A stretch of 42,189 nucleotides of DNA from an uncultured Lachnospiraceae bacterium (GCA_900314445.1 OMVA01000060.1:1-42189); one strand, 5' to 3'. Shown: positions 1-8,336, counted from the first letter of the stretch. Numbers and translations are program-made. The notes: a model not told the origin generated them from the letters alone.

Positions 1-59
1 GCTTTCTTCTGGGCTTTCTTCTGAGCCCCGCTATTCAGTTTTTGAGACTGATTTTCCAT
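1..59 (-). CDS. Start of an unidentified protein downstream of the DUF58 gene (partial)
   Basis: An ATG lies one base after the TAG stop of the DUF58 gene and opens a frame that stays open to the window edge. The 19 visible codons read MENQSQKLNSGAQKKAQKK, a polar, Lys/Gln-rich start. MoxR-DUF58 pairs are often followed by a transglutaminase-like membrane protein, so that is the best guess, but nothing in these residues proves it. The tight junction suggests translational coupling with the gene upstream. Confidence 0.5.
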   Translation of the reverse strand, partial: MENQSQKLNSGAQKKAQKK

Positions 60-60
60 A

Positions 61-1185
61 CTAATCCTGCTCCACAACCTCTGCATCTGCCTGACCATTC
101 TTCATGGAAATTTGAGCATAGGCTTTTAATTCTGGGTGAATGCTCTGCATAAGTGATCTGATCTCCAGATCATCCCCATATATTTTTTCATAATAAATTT
201 CAGAGAAAGCTTCCTTCAGATTTTCCTGATTCATGATCTGCTTCTCCACAAAGGCATACTTCCCCTGGCTCCACCAAAGCAGACGCACATAGGTCTGCTC
301 CTGCACAAAACCACAGCAAACAGCATACGTCAGCCCCAGCACCTGATCCACATCCTCCGGCTTTCCAGCAAGGGAGGTTAAAATAACCATCTGCTGATCC
401 GACATGGAAACCCTGTCCTTCACCATAAGAATGTCTCTCTTAGCTGTAAGTTTCCAGTGAATTGAATTGAGTTTATCTCCCGGAATATATTCACGAACCT
501 CTGATACCTCAGAAAAATCGTGGCCCTTCTTCACGGTCTCCTCACTTTCAGTCATACCCTGCGACATATCCCTGAGGTCCATATCCACCGCCTGTGTCTC
601 CGAAGGGAAGACCCGGGCCTCTGTAGAAAGATTCACCTTCTTCTGCAGATTCACAAGTCCCAGCATGTCTCGAATAGTAACGGTAGCCACAGAGAACCTG
701 TAAGAGCCCAGCATAGAGAAACGAATAGGAAGATCCTTTTCAAAAGTCCCCAGGGCATGGCAGGGCAGAGAAAGTAAAGTACTGCCCATATCCTCATAGA
801 AGGTATTTTCCGTATCCAGTTTTACATGAATGTCATAGCTTACAAGGATAGATTTGTTGTGAATTCGAAGGCGCAGGAAAGAAACTTCATCCTTCCTGGC
901 ATATGCCTCTGGAACCAGCAGTTCAAATGAGATTGCCCGGTACAAAATAAAGAGACCAAGCATAGAAAGAAATGGTGCCGCTGCAACGATAAGCAGCACC
1001 ATAAACATAAAATGATTTCTCAGGAAATCATAAACCGTAATAACAATCCCCAGCTGTACCAGATATCCAATGACACGGCGGACATTGATATGCGTCTTTA
1101 AGTGGCGATTGATTTTTTGATTCCGTTTATGATTCCATTTATGATTCTGTTTTTGATTCCGTTTTTTGGATTTGGATTTTGACAT
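61..1185 (-). CDS. DUF58 domain-containing membrane-anchored protein
   Basis: A 374-residue protein. The N-terminus is very basic (repeated Lys, Arg, Asn and Gln). Two adjacent hydrophobic helices follow at about residues 38-80, so the bulk should face one side of the membrane. The C-terminal half contains the DUF58 signature YIPGDKLNSIHWKLTAKR, a motif typical of the family with a von Willebrand A-like fold. The gene follows a MoxR ATPase by 16 bases in the same direction. This is the classic MoxR-DUF58 pairing, usually thought to act in chaperone-like assembly of membrane or cell-surface complexes. The substrate cannot be deduced. Family assignment is firm, role is inference. Confidence 0.88.
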   Translation of the reverse strand: MSKSKSKKRNQKQNHKWNHKRNQKINRHLKTHINVRRVIGYLVQLGIVITVYDFLRNHFMFMVLLIVAAAPFLSMLGLFILYRAISFELLVPEAYARKDEVSFLRLRIHNKSILVSYDIHVKLDTENTFYEDMGSTLLSLPCHALGTFEKDLPIRFSMLGSYRFSVATVTIRDMLGLVNLQKKVNLSTEARVFPSETQAVDMDLRDMSQGMTESEETVKKGHDFSEVSEVREYIPGDKLNSIHWKLTAKRDILMVKDRVSMSDQQMVILTSLAGKPEDVDQVLGLTYAVCCGFVQEQTYVRLLWWSQGKYAFVEKQIMNQENLKEAFSEIYYEKIYGDDLEIRSLMQSIHPELKAYAQISMKNGQADAEVVEQD

Positions 1186-1201
1186 GACCTTTTTTGTACC
1201 T

Positions 1202-2134
1202 CTAAGAGCGAGGTGCTTTTACACTTTCAATCAGAGCCTGCATAGCCGTGTCCATATTCATACCCTGGGCACGAGCCTTCTGGCCCAGCTTTACACGATG
1301 TCCCAGTGTGGCTTTCACAACAGACTGCACATCTTCTGCCGTTACATAGTCACGATTATCCAGAATGGCCATCGCCTTAGCCATATCCAGAAGGGCAATG
1401 GTTCCACGAGGAGATGCGCCCATGGAGAACATCTCATTTGCACGGGTTTCCTCAACCAGAGATACCACGTAATCATAGATCTCATCACGAACAAACATGT
1501 TGCGGGCTTCTTCTCGCATGGACTTAATATCTTCAATGCCAAGCACCGGTCGAATTTTTGTCAGTGGTCGGGCTGCATTTCCCTTGAGGATTTCCACAGC
1601 GTCGCTGTGATCCGGGTAGCCCATTGACAGGCAGACCATGAAGCGGTCCAGCTGGGATTCTGGCAGCATCTGTGTGCCGGAAGAACCATATGGATTTTCC
1701 GTAGCAATAACTACAAATGGATCTGGCAGAGGTCGAGTGACGCCATCCACTGTGGCGGTACCCTCTTCCATAACTTCCAGAAGCGCGCTCTGGGTCTTAG
1801 GGGAGGTACGATTGATTTCGTCTGCCAGGAAAAGATTCGAAAAAATAGAGCCTGGACGATATTCAAAATCCTTGCTTAAGCTGTTATACATGGAGAAACC
1901 CAGGATATCACTAGGAAGTACGTCCGGCGTGAACTGCACACGCTTATACTCCATGGAAAGTGTGCGGGCAAAAGCCGTGGCCAGAGTTGTCTTACCAACT
2001 CCCGGAATATCCTCCATAAGGATGTGTCCGCCAGCAATCACTGCTGCGAAAACCTTTTTCACCACATCTTCCTTACCCTTAATTACAGAATTTACGCTAT
2101 CCTGCACCGCCTGAATCTTTTGAATATCTGCCAT
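1202..2134 (-). CDS. MoxR-family AAA+ ATPase
   Basis: A 310-residue AAA+ ATPase. Walker A is GVGKTTLA at about residues 45-52. Walker B is in FLADEINRTSP, followed by the family-typical SALLEVMEE stretch and sensor 1 in VIATENPYGSSGT. The C-terminal lid has the usual MoxR ending with SPRGTIALLDMAKA. The start is supported by GAGG eight bases before the ATG. It heads a unit with the DUF58 gene and a third, cut-off gene. MoxR proteins are cytoplasmic and are believed to remodel or activate partner proteins, often ones with von Willebrand A or DUF58 domains. The particular client is not known. Confidence 0.93.
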   Translation of the reverse strand: MADIQKIQAVQDSVNSVIKGKEDVVKKVFAAVIAGGHILMEDIPGVGKTTLATAFARTLSMEYKRVQFTPDVLPSDILGFSMYNSLSKDFEYRPGSIFSNLFLADEINRTSPKTQSALLEVMEEGTATVDGVTRPLPDPFVVIATENPYGSSGTQMLPESQLDRFMVCLSMGYPDHSDAVEILKGNAARPLTKIRPVLGIEDIKSMREEARNMFVRDEIYDYVVSLVEETRANEMFSMGASPRGTIALLDMAKAMAILDNRDYVTAEDVQSVVKATLGHRVKLGQKARAQGMNMDTAMQALIESVKAPRS

Positions 2135-2234
2135 TTTCCCTACCTCAAATTCATTTACATTGTTGCCAATCTAACATTAAATTTACTACGAAGTACCTGC
2201 CTTGTCTAACATTCTTATCGTTTTTCTGACATTT

Positions 2235-2263
2235 TTAACATAGAAATATATTTGTGATATATT
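2235..2263 (+). promoter_or_regulatory. Probable sigma-A promoter of ung
   Basis: TTAACA (2235-2240) and TATATT (2258-2263) are separated by 17 bases and point toward the uracil-DNA glycosylase gene. Transcription would start near 2270, leaving an 80-base leader that contains two small inverted repeats. Confidence 0.45.
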
Positions 2264-2283
2264 GATTAGGTAAAAAAGATTTC

Positions 2284-2322
2284 GGCAAATGGAATTGCCG
2301 CAGATTCCCACCATTGGGAATC
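2284..2322. repeat. Dispersed GCAAATG palindrome plus adjacent inverted repeat in the ung leader
   Basis: GGCAAATGGAATTGCC (2284-2299) is an imperfect 16-bp palindrome, and its exact reverse complement recurs at 31984-31999. It is followed by GATTCCC (2303-2309) and GGGAATC (2316-2322), an inverted repeat with a six-base loop. Both lie between the likely promoter and the AAGGAGG ribosome binding site (2338-2344), so they would be transcribed. Confidence 0.7.
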
Positions 2323-2349
2323 GCCACAATTTCCACCAAGGAGGAATAT

Positions 2350-3024
2350 ATGCCACCAATTGAAAACGACTGGGCCCGTGCTCTGCAGGACGAGTTCCGC
2401 AAAGACTATTATTCAAAACTTTTCGAATTTGTAGGCCACGAATATCAGACCAATACGATATATCCACCTGGAGATGATATCTTCAACGCATTCCATTTGA
2501 CACCTCTTCATGATGTAAAATGTGTCATCCTGGGACAGGACCCTTATCATGAACCAGGACAGGCCCACGGTCTTTCCTTCTCGGTAAAGCCCGGTGTGGA
2601 CATACCTCCTTCTTTACAGAACATTTATAAGGAATTGAACACTGACCTGGGTTGCCAGATTCCAAACAATGGCTATTTGGTCAAATGGGCTGAGCAGGGA
2701 GTTCTCCTTCTCAACGCCGTACTCACCGTCCGGGCCCACGCAGCCGCTTCCCATCAGAATAAAGGCTGGGAGCAGTTCACCGACGCCGTAATTGAGCAGA
2801 TCAATAAGGAAGACCGTCCAATTGTCTTCATGCTCTGGGGTTCCTTTGCCCGCTCCAAGAAAAAGATGCTGAACAATCCAAAGCACCTGATTTTGGAAGC
2901 ACCACATCCGTCTCCACTTTCCGCCTACCGCGGATTCTTCGGATGTCATCACTTCAGTAAGTGCAACGAATTCCTGAAGGCAAATGGAATCGAGCCAATT
3001 GACTGGCAGATTGAGAACATCTAG
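2350..3024 (+). CDS. ung: Uracil-DNA glycosylase (family 1)
   Basis: A 224-residue enzyme that removes uracil from DNA in base excision repair. The water-activating motif GQDPYH is present within VILGQDPYHEPGQAHGLSFSV, and the DNA-intercalation loop HPSPLSAYRGFFG is near the C-terminus, as in family 1 UNG. Length matches the family. An upstream in-frame ATG exists at 2314, but AAGGAGG six bases before 2350 fixes the start at MPPIENDW, and the longer version would translate the repeat in the leader. It is transcribed divergently from the MoxR gene and is followed by a histidine phosphatase 69 bases later. Confidence 0.96.
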   Translation: MPPIENDWARALQDEFRKDYYSKLFEFVGHEYQTNTIYPPGDDIFNAFHLTPLHDVKCVILGQDPYHEPGQAHGLSFSVKPGVDIPPSLQNIYKELNTDLGCQIPNNGYLVKWAEQGVLLLNAVLTVRAHAAASHQNKGWEQFTDAVIEQINKEDRPIVFMLWGSFARSKKKMLNNPKHLILEAPHPSPLSAYRGFFGCHHFSKCNEFLKANGIEPIDWQIENI

Positions 3025-3093
3025 TTCCCCCCTATACAAAATCGCTAACTATGTTTATGATAGCAGTTAGCATTTTAGAAATAGAGGTTTAAC

Positions 3094-3837
3094 ATGGAAA
3101 TTTATTTAGTCCGTCACGGTTCAACAGAATGGAACCGAATCAAAAAAATACAGGGACAGTCCGATATCCCCCTGGACGAAACTGGTCTTGCCATGGCTCA
3201 CCAGTCAGGGCTCGCTCTCTTAAAAGAAGGCATTAAATTCGACTTTGTTTTTGCCAGCCCACTCACCCGAGCTTACATCACAGCAAAGGAATTCCTTTGC
3301 GGAGACACATCAAAAATCAGAACAGACGACCGCCTAAAGGAACTGAACTTTGGCGACTACGAAGGTCACACTTTAGAAGAATGCGCCACCCTTCCAGGCT
3401 CCACTTTTGAAAACTTTCATCCAGCCCCGGAAAAGTTTTTCCCTCTGGGAGACGGCGAGACTCTTGCACAGCTTTGCGAACGTACAAAAAACTTCCTGCA
3501 GGAAATGATCGAGCCCCTGGCACAAATCGAAGCAGTTTCTCCTGCCCAAAGCGAGATGCGCATTATGATTGCCGCCCATGGTGCTGCCAACAAGGCCATG
3601 ATGTTCTATATGAATCAGGAAACAGATCTTGCAAATTTCTGGGGAAAGGGCCTGCAGCCAAACTGCTGCATCACCAAAATCAGATGCCATGTAGCCTCTG
3701 CAAATGAGATTGGCAAGGAAGAAGGAAGCGCAGAAGGAAATTCAAAATTCGACAGCCATATCGTTTACGAAATTGGTAAAGACGAAATTTTATATGATCC
3801 TGAACTATTAAAGAAAGCCGGAAACCTACTTGGATAG
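3094..3837 (+). CDS. Histidine phosphatase family protein (phosphoglycerate mutase-like)
   Basis: A 247-residue cytoplasmic enzyme of the branch with the phospho-accepting His in an RHG motif, here LVRHGSTEWN at the extreme N-terminus. GQSDIPLDETG follows, and the second catalytic His is in IMIAAHGAANKAMM. The family includes cofactor-dependent phosphoglycerate mutases, adenosylcobalamin-5'-phosphate phosphatases and broad phosphatases. The sequence does not decide which. It has a GAGG ribosome binding site, and its last codons form the 5' arm of a terminator. It follows ung, possibly in the same transcript. Confidence 0.88.
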   Translation: MEIYLVRHGSTEWNRIKKIQGQSDIPLDETGLAMAHQSGLALLKEGIKFDFVFASPLTRAYITAKEFLCGDTSKIRTDDRLKELNFGDYEGHTLEECATLPGSTFENFHPAPEKFFPLGDGETLAQLCERTKNFLQEMIEPLAQIEAVSPAQSEMRIMIAAHGAANKAMMFYMNQETDLANFWGKGLQPNCCITKIRCHVASANEIGKEEGSAEGNSKFDSHIVYEIGKDEILYDPELLKKAGNLLG

Positions 3838-3857
3838 GTTCCCGGCTTTTGCCTTTT
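3817..3857 (+). terminator. Rho-independent terminator overlapping the end of the phosphatase gene
   Basis: GCCGGAAACCTA and TAGGTTCCCGGC form a 12-bp stem with one mismatch and a six-base loop, followed by TTTTGCCTTTT. The stop codon of the phosphatase lies inside the hairpin. Confidence 0.85.
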
Positions 3858-3891
3858 CATATTAAAGTTCACACCAGAATCGTTTTCACCA

Positions 3892-3906
3892 GCAATCCCA
3901 TTTGCC
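3892..3906. repeat. Dispersed motif copy, GCAATCCCATTTGCC
   Basis: A copy of the GCAAATG family (reverse orientation, core 3899-3905) lying four bases beyond the stop of the Lon-like ATPase gene, between two convergent genes. Confidence 0.6.
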
Positions 3907-3909
3907 AGA

Positions 3910-5535
3910 TTATTGATTCAGTAATTCCTTCGCGTTTTCATAATTAAATGTGACTGCTGCAATATGCTTTGTTTCAATCTGGTAAAGAGCATTTGCTGCC
4001 AGATGTTCTGCAGCCTGTTCCAGGTCACGACAGCCAGGTTCATCGCCGAACTTCTCAACCACTGCGTCAATGGCGCCATCTTCAATGATCAGTTCCTCTG
4101 GACGAAGTCCCATGCGCTTCAATACCTTAGGCATGGCAAAGTCACGGAAGATAACCTTCTTCTCATCACGTGTATAATCCGGAATATCAATCAGGGCAAA
4201 ACGAGTCATGAGAGGCTTAGAAATTCTCTCCTTGTCGTTGGCTGTGGCAATTGGATAAACACCCCTGGTTGGGATCATACATTCAATGTAATTATCTGTG
4301 TAACCAAGATTATCCAGCAGAGTAAGCAGGGCATCGGCAGGGTTACCGCCAGCATTGCCAGAATCTGCCTTATCCAACTCATTGATAATGAATACAAGGT
4401 TGGATGTACCAGCCTGAGAGAAGGCTTCCATAATACGACCAGGTTTTGCATTGGAGTAAACACGAGGAGAACCTGTGAGCTGTTCTGGATCATGAATGGT
4501 AGACATGTCCAGAGAAGTCCAAGGAAGTTTTAAGATTCGCGCAACCGCATACGCAACCTGTGACTTACCAACACCAGCAGGGCCGGCCAGAAGAAGTCCG
4601 TAAGCTGGAAGTGTATGTGTTCTGTTGATCTGGATAATGGTTTCAATAATTCTCTGCTTAACCTTTTCCATACCGAAAAGTTCTTCATCTAAAATACGAC
4701 GAGCTTCCACTGGATCAATAGATTCAAAGTAAGAAGACTTCCACTGTACATTCAGCATCATAGAAATAGCACGCTGGGCGTGACGCCTTTCCTCCGGGCT
4801 GATGGTTGTGGCACGAGTAAGGGCAATATTTCTGTGAGCCCAGTTACGAATATTGAGAGGCAGTGTAGAACCAGCGCAAGCCACATAGTTCACCATACTC
4901 TGTGTATCTGTCAGCAGAATATCTGCTGCTTCTTTCTCTGCAATATCCAGTTTTTCATCTTCGGAAAGTTCTTCCTCTTCAGGTGGAGCTGCTTCCAGAA
5001 GTCTGCCAATAACCAGTTGCAGGAAACCATCCTCTGTGGAAAGTCTGTTCTTTCCAGTGGCATCTACCGCATGAATCTTATAGATGGCATAAACATTTGC
5101 AAATGTCTGTCCATCTGACAGGACAAGGCCAGTTACCTTTCCTGACAGGCGAACTTGTGTCTTATTATCTCCCAGCCAATCCAGCAGTTCTACAAAACGG
5201 CTATCCATGGCAAGGATCTTCTCAGTATATGTATTATCATTCTTCACGAACTGGAAGACACCCTTAGAACGTGGACGAACAAAAGAACCACTTGTGTGGT
5301 GCATCAGCTCTCCAGACAGATTTTCCACTACCATAATCGGATGCTCTGCATCTGCCACATCACTTGTGCTGTCGAACACATCAAAAGCAAGGGAGTACTC
5401 CGCATTTCTTCCCTTTTCATCTTCATAAGCACTAACGCCTGCAACAGCAGACTTGGCTTCCTTGGCAGAAACTGCTCCTGCCTTTTCCTTCTTCTCGTCG
5501 TCTTCTGTACCAAAATCAAATACCAGTGATGACAT
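3910..5535 (-). CDS. Lon-like AAA+ ATPase lacking the protease domain
   Basis: A 541-residue protein. Residues 1-270 are acidic and unlike any domain I recognise. From about 280 it follows the Lon ATPase module: LFGMEKVKQRI, Walker A GPAGVGKS (318-325), the Lon-type AKPGRIMEAFSQAGTSN, sensor 1 in ATAND, and sensor 2 in GCRDLEQ. It ends directly after the alpha-helical lid, so the Ser/Lys protease domain of Lon is absent. The Walker B segment reads VFIINELDK: Asn (codon AAT) replaces the usual first Asp. It probably acts as an unfoldase or remodeller, possibly with weak hydrolysis. It is a single gene, divergent from an EamA transporter. Family is clear, function unknown. Confidence 0.8.
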   Translation of the reverse strand: MSSLVFDFGTEDDEKKEKAGAVSAKEAKSAVAGVSAYEDEKGRNAEYSLAFDVFDSTSDVADAEHPIMVVENLSGELMHHTSGSFVRPRSKGVFQFVKNDNTYTEKILAMDSRFVELLDWLGDNKTQVRLSGKVTGLVLSDGQTFANVYAIYKIHAVDATGKNRLSTEDGFLQLVIGRLLEAAPPEEEELSEDEKLDIAEKEAADILLTDTQSMVNYVACAGSTLPLNIRNWAHRNIALTRATTISPEERRHAQRAISMMLNVQWKSSYFESIDPVEARRILDEELFGMEKVKQRIIETIIQINRTHTLPAYGLLLAGPAGVGKSQVAYAVARILKLPWTSLDMSTIHDPEQLTGSPRVYSNAKPGRIMEAFSQAGTSNLVFIINELDKADSGNAGGNPADALLTLLDNLGYTDNYIECMIPTRGVYPIATANDKERISKPLMTRFALIDIPDYTRDEKKVIFRDFAMPKVLKRMGLRPEELIIEDGAIDAVVEKFGDEPGCRDLEQAAEHLAANALYQIETKHIAAVTFNYENAKELLNQ

Positions 5536-5661
5536 GGTCTTTCCTCCTAATGAAGGCCCTACTCAAATAGCAGGCCAATCACGCAATTCATTCTATGATT
5601 CTCTATAACATCGCCTTAAATCTCCTTCTTCTCATACAAAGGAAACTCAAGGTCTTTCCCA

Positions 5662-5705
5662 TTGTAAAGTGCGAAAGCAATTTTTGTAAAGTACGAAAGC
5701 AATTC
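5662..5705. repeat. Two 22-bp direct repeats, head to tail
   Basis: Two adjacent 22-bp units (5662-5683 and 5684-5705) share TTGTAAAGT, one variable base, then CGAAAGCAATT. They differ at two positions. The period equals about two helical turns, as in regulator sites that load two dimers. They lie between the divergent Lon-like ATPase and EamA genes. Confidence 0.65.
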
Positions 5706-5766
5706 TTGCAAACTGAACCTTGCTTTTTATCCCCAGTCCCTCTACAATCGAGCCTTGAGCGCCTAT

Positions 5767-5795
5767 GCAAATTCCATTTGCCAAATGGACTTGCC
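5767..5795. repeat. Dispersed motif cluster upstream of the EamA gene
   Basis: GCAAATTCCATTTGCC (5767-5782) overlaps CCATTTGCCAAATGG (5774-5788), a perfect palindrome, and is followed by GGACTTGCC. A related stretch recurs near 35777-35800. It lies in the leader of the EamA gene, about 35 bases before the ATG. Confidence 0.65.
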
Positions 5796-5830
5796 AGCGA
5801 TACTTAAGATTACTTCCATCGGAGACCATC

Positions 5831-6820
5831 ATGTCAGACAGACAAATTGCAAAGAAAAAACTTAAAAAATTTCTATCCTCTGATCTGGGCGTATTTTTCG
5901 GTGCCCTGATTTGTTGTGGACTTTGGGGCAGTGCCTTTCCCGCTGTAAAAATCGGCATGCAGGAGCTGGGCATCACATCAGCCATGATTCCTACCCAGAT
6001 TCTTTTCGCCGGTTGCCGTTTCACCTGTGCAGGTATTGCCGTGGTCCTTATCGGCAGCATCATGCACCATAAGCCACTCTACCCAAAGAAATCTGAATTC
6101 AAAAAACTGGGTGTGCTGGCCCTTTTCCAAACTATGGGACAGTACACGCCTTACTATATCGGTATTGCCCACACCAGTGGCGTAAACACTTCCATCGTTG
6201 ACTCTTTAGCTTATTTCTTTTCCATTGTGGTGGCCTGCCTTATCTTCCGCCTGGAAAAAATCACCTGGAAGAAATTTATGGGATGCGTGCTGGGATTTGC
6301 CGGGGTCATCCTGATTTCCGTGGACTGGGGCGCTTCCCTGTCCTTTAATATGTCATTCATGGGCGAGGGAATGATTCTGCTTTCAGCACTTTCCTATTCC
6401 TTCTCCTCTGTATTTGCAAAGATTTTTTCCAGAGATTCCAACCCGGTTATGCTGAGTGGCTGGCAGTTCTTCTTCGGCGGCCTGGTCATCATCGCCATCG
6501 GTCTCCTTTCCGGCGGCCATTTCAATCCATGGTCCGGCAAGGCCATCGCTATCTTCATTTACCAGGTATTCATTTCCACCTGTGCCTACACACTCTGGAC
6601 CATCCTGCTGAAATACAACGACGTTTCCAAGGTTTCCATTTACGGATTCCTGAATCCAGTCTTCGGCGTTCTCCTCTCCGCCCTCTTCCTGGGTGAGAGT
6701 CAGGGCTTCCAGTTAAAATACCTGCTGGCTCTGGTGGGTATCTCCATCGGAATCTCCCTGGTTAATCTAAAGAGCAAATCCAAAACTCATGCAAATGAGA
6801 TGCGTAAAGAAAATCAATAG
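5831..6820 (+). CDS. EamA/DMT-family transporter
   Basis: A 329-residue integral membrane protein with about ten hydrophobic helices arranged as two EamA repeats. The first begins with FFGALICCGLWGSAFPAVK and the second with SALSYSFSSVFAKIFSR. Members export or import small metabolites such as amino acids, nucleosides or sugars, and the substrate cannot be read from sequence. GGAG six bases before 5831 sets the start at MSDRQIAKK. A longer reading frame from 5765 would run through the repeat cluster and has no ribosome binding site. The last codons contain another copy of the dispersed motif (6791-6801). Confidence 0.88.
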   Translation: MSDRQIAKKKLKKFLSSDLGVFFGALICCGLWGSAFPAVKIGMQELGITSAMIPTQILFAGCRFTCAGIAVVLIGSIMHHKPLYPKKSEFKKLGVLALFQTMGQYTPYYIGIAHTSGVNTSIVDSLAYFFSIVVACLIFRLEKITWKKFMGCVLGFAGVILISVDWGASLSFNMSFMGEGMILLSALSYSFSSVFAKIFSRDSNPVMLSGWQFFFGGLVIIAIGLLSGGHFNPWSGKAIAIFIYQVFISTCAYTLWTILLKYNDVSKVSIYGFLNPVFGVLLSALFLGESQGFQLKYLLALVGISIGISLVNLKSKSKTHANEMRKENQ

Positions 6821-6835
6821 CACTTATACGAAAAG

Positions 6836-6868
6836 ACCCCTCCTGCACATATCGTACAGAAGGGGGCT
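6836..6868 (-). terminator. Terminator for the rubrerythrin gene
   Basis: Read on the minus strand, AGCCCCCTTCTG and CAGGAGGGGT pair around an 11-base loop and are followed by CTTTTCG. It lies downstream of the rubrerythrin stop and also just after the convergent EamA gene, so it may serve both sides, though the plus-strand U-tract is poor. Confidence 0.6.
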
Positions 6869-6980
6869 TGATCGCTTATGGTTAGTAAGCGAGGGGGGAG
6901 CTTTTCACCACTCATTTTCCACATCACCTGGCTGCTACAGCAACAGCTCTGCAACGGTACTTCTTTGTGGGTTCTTTTTA

Positions 6981-7550
6981 TTAACCGAAGTATCTGTTAA
7001 GAAGTCCTTCGAATGCCTTACCATGACGAGCTTCGTCACGAGCCATTTCATGAACTGTGTCATGAATTGCATCGAGGTTAAGAGCCTTAGCTCTCTTAGC
7101 AAGATCTGTCTTACCAGCTGTTGCGCCGTATTCAGCCTCTACTCTCATTTCAAGGTTCTTCTTTGTTGATGTTGTAACAACTTCACCAAGAAGTTCAGCG
7201 AACTTTGCTGCGTGTTCAGCCTCTTCGTGAGCTGCCTTTTCGTAGTACATACCAACTTCTGGGTAGCCCTCACGGTAAGCAACTCTTGCCATTGCAAGAT
7301 ACATACCAACTTCTGAACACTCACCTTCGAAGTTTGCACGAAGATCATTCTTAATATCTTCTGGAACATCTGATGCGATACCAACTACATGCTCTGAAGC
7401 CCAAACCTTGTTCTCTTCTTCCATCGGAACGAACTTTTCTTTAGGCTGCTTACATGTTGGGCATACCCAAGTATCTGGAAGGTCAGCAAACTTAACGCCT
7501 TCAGCTTCCTCATCATAAATGTGTCCACATACTGTACATCTGTATTTCAT
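6981..7550 (-). CDS. Reverse rubrerythrin (rubredoxin domain first)
   Basis: A 189-residue cytoplasmic non-haem iron protein. Residues 1-40 form a rubredoxin domain with Cys5, Cys8, Cys30 and Cys33 ([14 protein letters not shown] and WVCPTCK). The rest is a ferritin-like diiron domain with ligand motifs [12 protein letters not shown] and [13 protein letters not shown]. The usual rubrerythrin order is reversed, as in the clostridial reverse rubrerythrins that reduce hydrogen peroxide and oxygen with electrons from NADH. A PerR-type regulator lies directly upstream, so induction by oxidative stress is likely. The ribosome binding site is GAGG/GGGG before the ATG. Confidence 0.94.
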   Translation of the reverse strand: MKYRCTVCGHIYDEEAEGVKFADLPDTWVCPTCKQPKEKFVPMEEENKVWASEHVVGIASDVPEDIKNDLRANFEGECSEVGMYLAMARVAYREGYPEVGMYYEKAAHEEAEHAAKFAELLGEVVTTSTKKNLEMRVEAEYGATAGKTDLAKRAKALNLDAIHDTVHEMARDEARHGKAFEGLLNRYFG

Positions 7551-7620
7551 AAAATTACCCCTTCCTCAGCACTCCGGCTGATAAAAATATTTTCAATTAG
7601 TTTTTCATACCTCACGGTAT

Positions 7621-7649
7621 GTTTAAAACGTGTCTTAAACTGTTGTCAA
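7621..7649 (-). promoter_or_regulatory. Probable promoter of the rubrerythrin gene
   Basis: On the minus strand a consensus TTGACA (7644-7649) is followed 17 bases later by TTAAAC (7621-7626). The region from here to the rubrerythrin ATG also contains the short inverted repeat CATACCGTGAGGTATG. Confidence 0.45.
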
Positions 7650-7662
7650 AGTTTTTACCATT

Positions 7663-8067
7663 TTAAAGATTAGTTGAAGCCCTCATCCTTTTGTGCGTCA
7701 TACACTCCTCACAGGTTCCGTAGAAATATGCACTATAGCCGTCAATTCTACCAGGGAATCTGTTCGAAGCTTCCTGCTTAATCTTTTCTGGATCAGATAC
7801 CTCTATGTCATCCACTCTGCCACACTCCGTACAAATGAAGTGATCATGCATGGACGGATTTGGATCAAAGTGAATCAACCCGTCGCCCACTTCTACCGTT
7901 CTGAGCCTACCGATATCTCTTAACTGCATCAAATTTCTGTATACAGTACCCAGACTGATATTCGGTTGCGTTTTCCGAACGTTTTCATAAATCTGATCCG
8001 CGGTCGGATGGTCTATACGCTCTTTCAGGTAGTTCCAGATGGCTTCACGTTGCTTACTGTAACGCAT
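7663..8067 (-). CDS. perR: Fur-family peroxide regulator, PerR-like
   Basis: A 134-residue Fur-family repressor. An N-terminal winged helix (PTADQIYENVRKTQPNISLGTVYRNL) is followed by a dimerisation domain with HDHFICTECGRVDDIE and a second pair of Cys in GTCEEC, which together make the structural zinc site. I call it PerR rather than Fur because it is paired with rubrerythrin and has the short PerR-like architecture. Metal specificity is not proven. Two ATG codons are adjacent. AGGAGG is three bases from the first and six from the second, so the second (MRYSKQ) is the better start. It probably controls itself and the rubrerythrin gene. Confidence 0.85.
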   Translation of the reverse strand: MRYSKQREAIWNYLKERIDHPTADQIYENVRKTQPNISLGTVYRNLMQLRDIGRLRTVEVGDGLIHFDPNPSMHDHFICTECGRVDDIEVSDPEKIKQEASNRFPGRIDGYSAYFYGTCEECMTHKRMRASTNL

Positions 8068-8124
8068 CATCTGCCTCCTATCCCGTTTAGAAGCCTCCCA
8101 CTACCGCTCCTACGAATTTGTATT

Positions 8125-8154
8125 GTTATCTAAGTGATAACTATTACTATTATC
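8125..8154 (-). promoter_or_regulatory. Candidate PerR box upstream of perR
   Basis: GTTATC and GATAAC flank TAAGT (8125-8141), and an overlapping dyad GATAA...TTATC spans 8136-8154. The central 15 bases resemble the Per box TTATAATnATTATAA at 10 of 14 informative positions by eye. It lies 60 bases before the perR start, as expected for autorepression. Confidence 0.5.
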
Positions 8155-8323
8155 TTCGAAAACCATTTATTTGTCAAGGTTTTTCTAACCTATATTGTGT
8201 TAAATTTATGGTAAATTTAACTGAAATTTCCGTGTTTTTATAGACAAATCGAACATAATTGTCTTGTGATTGACATAAATAACAGAAATTTTACACAAAG
8301 TTTTCTCAAGATCTTGCACAGAC

Positions 8324-8336
8324 AATTCATTTGCCA
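8324..8336. repeat. Dispersed motif copy, CAATTCATTTGCC type
   Basis: AATTCATTTGC at 8324-8334 is one of four exact copies of this 11-mer in the window. It lies in the gap between perR and the symporter terminator. A further copy, CCCATTTGC, is at 8463-8471 just past the symporter stop. Confidence 0.6.

Noticed and set aside
2314..2349. A longer N-terminus for uracil-DNA glycosylase
   Set aside because: The extra residues come from the repeat-bearing leader, and AAGGAGG supports the ATG at 2350.
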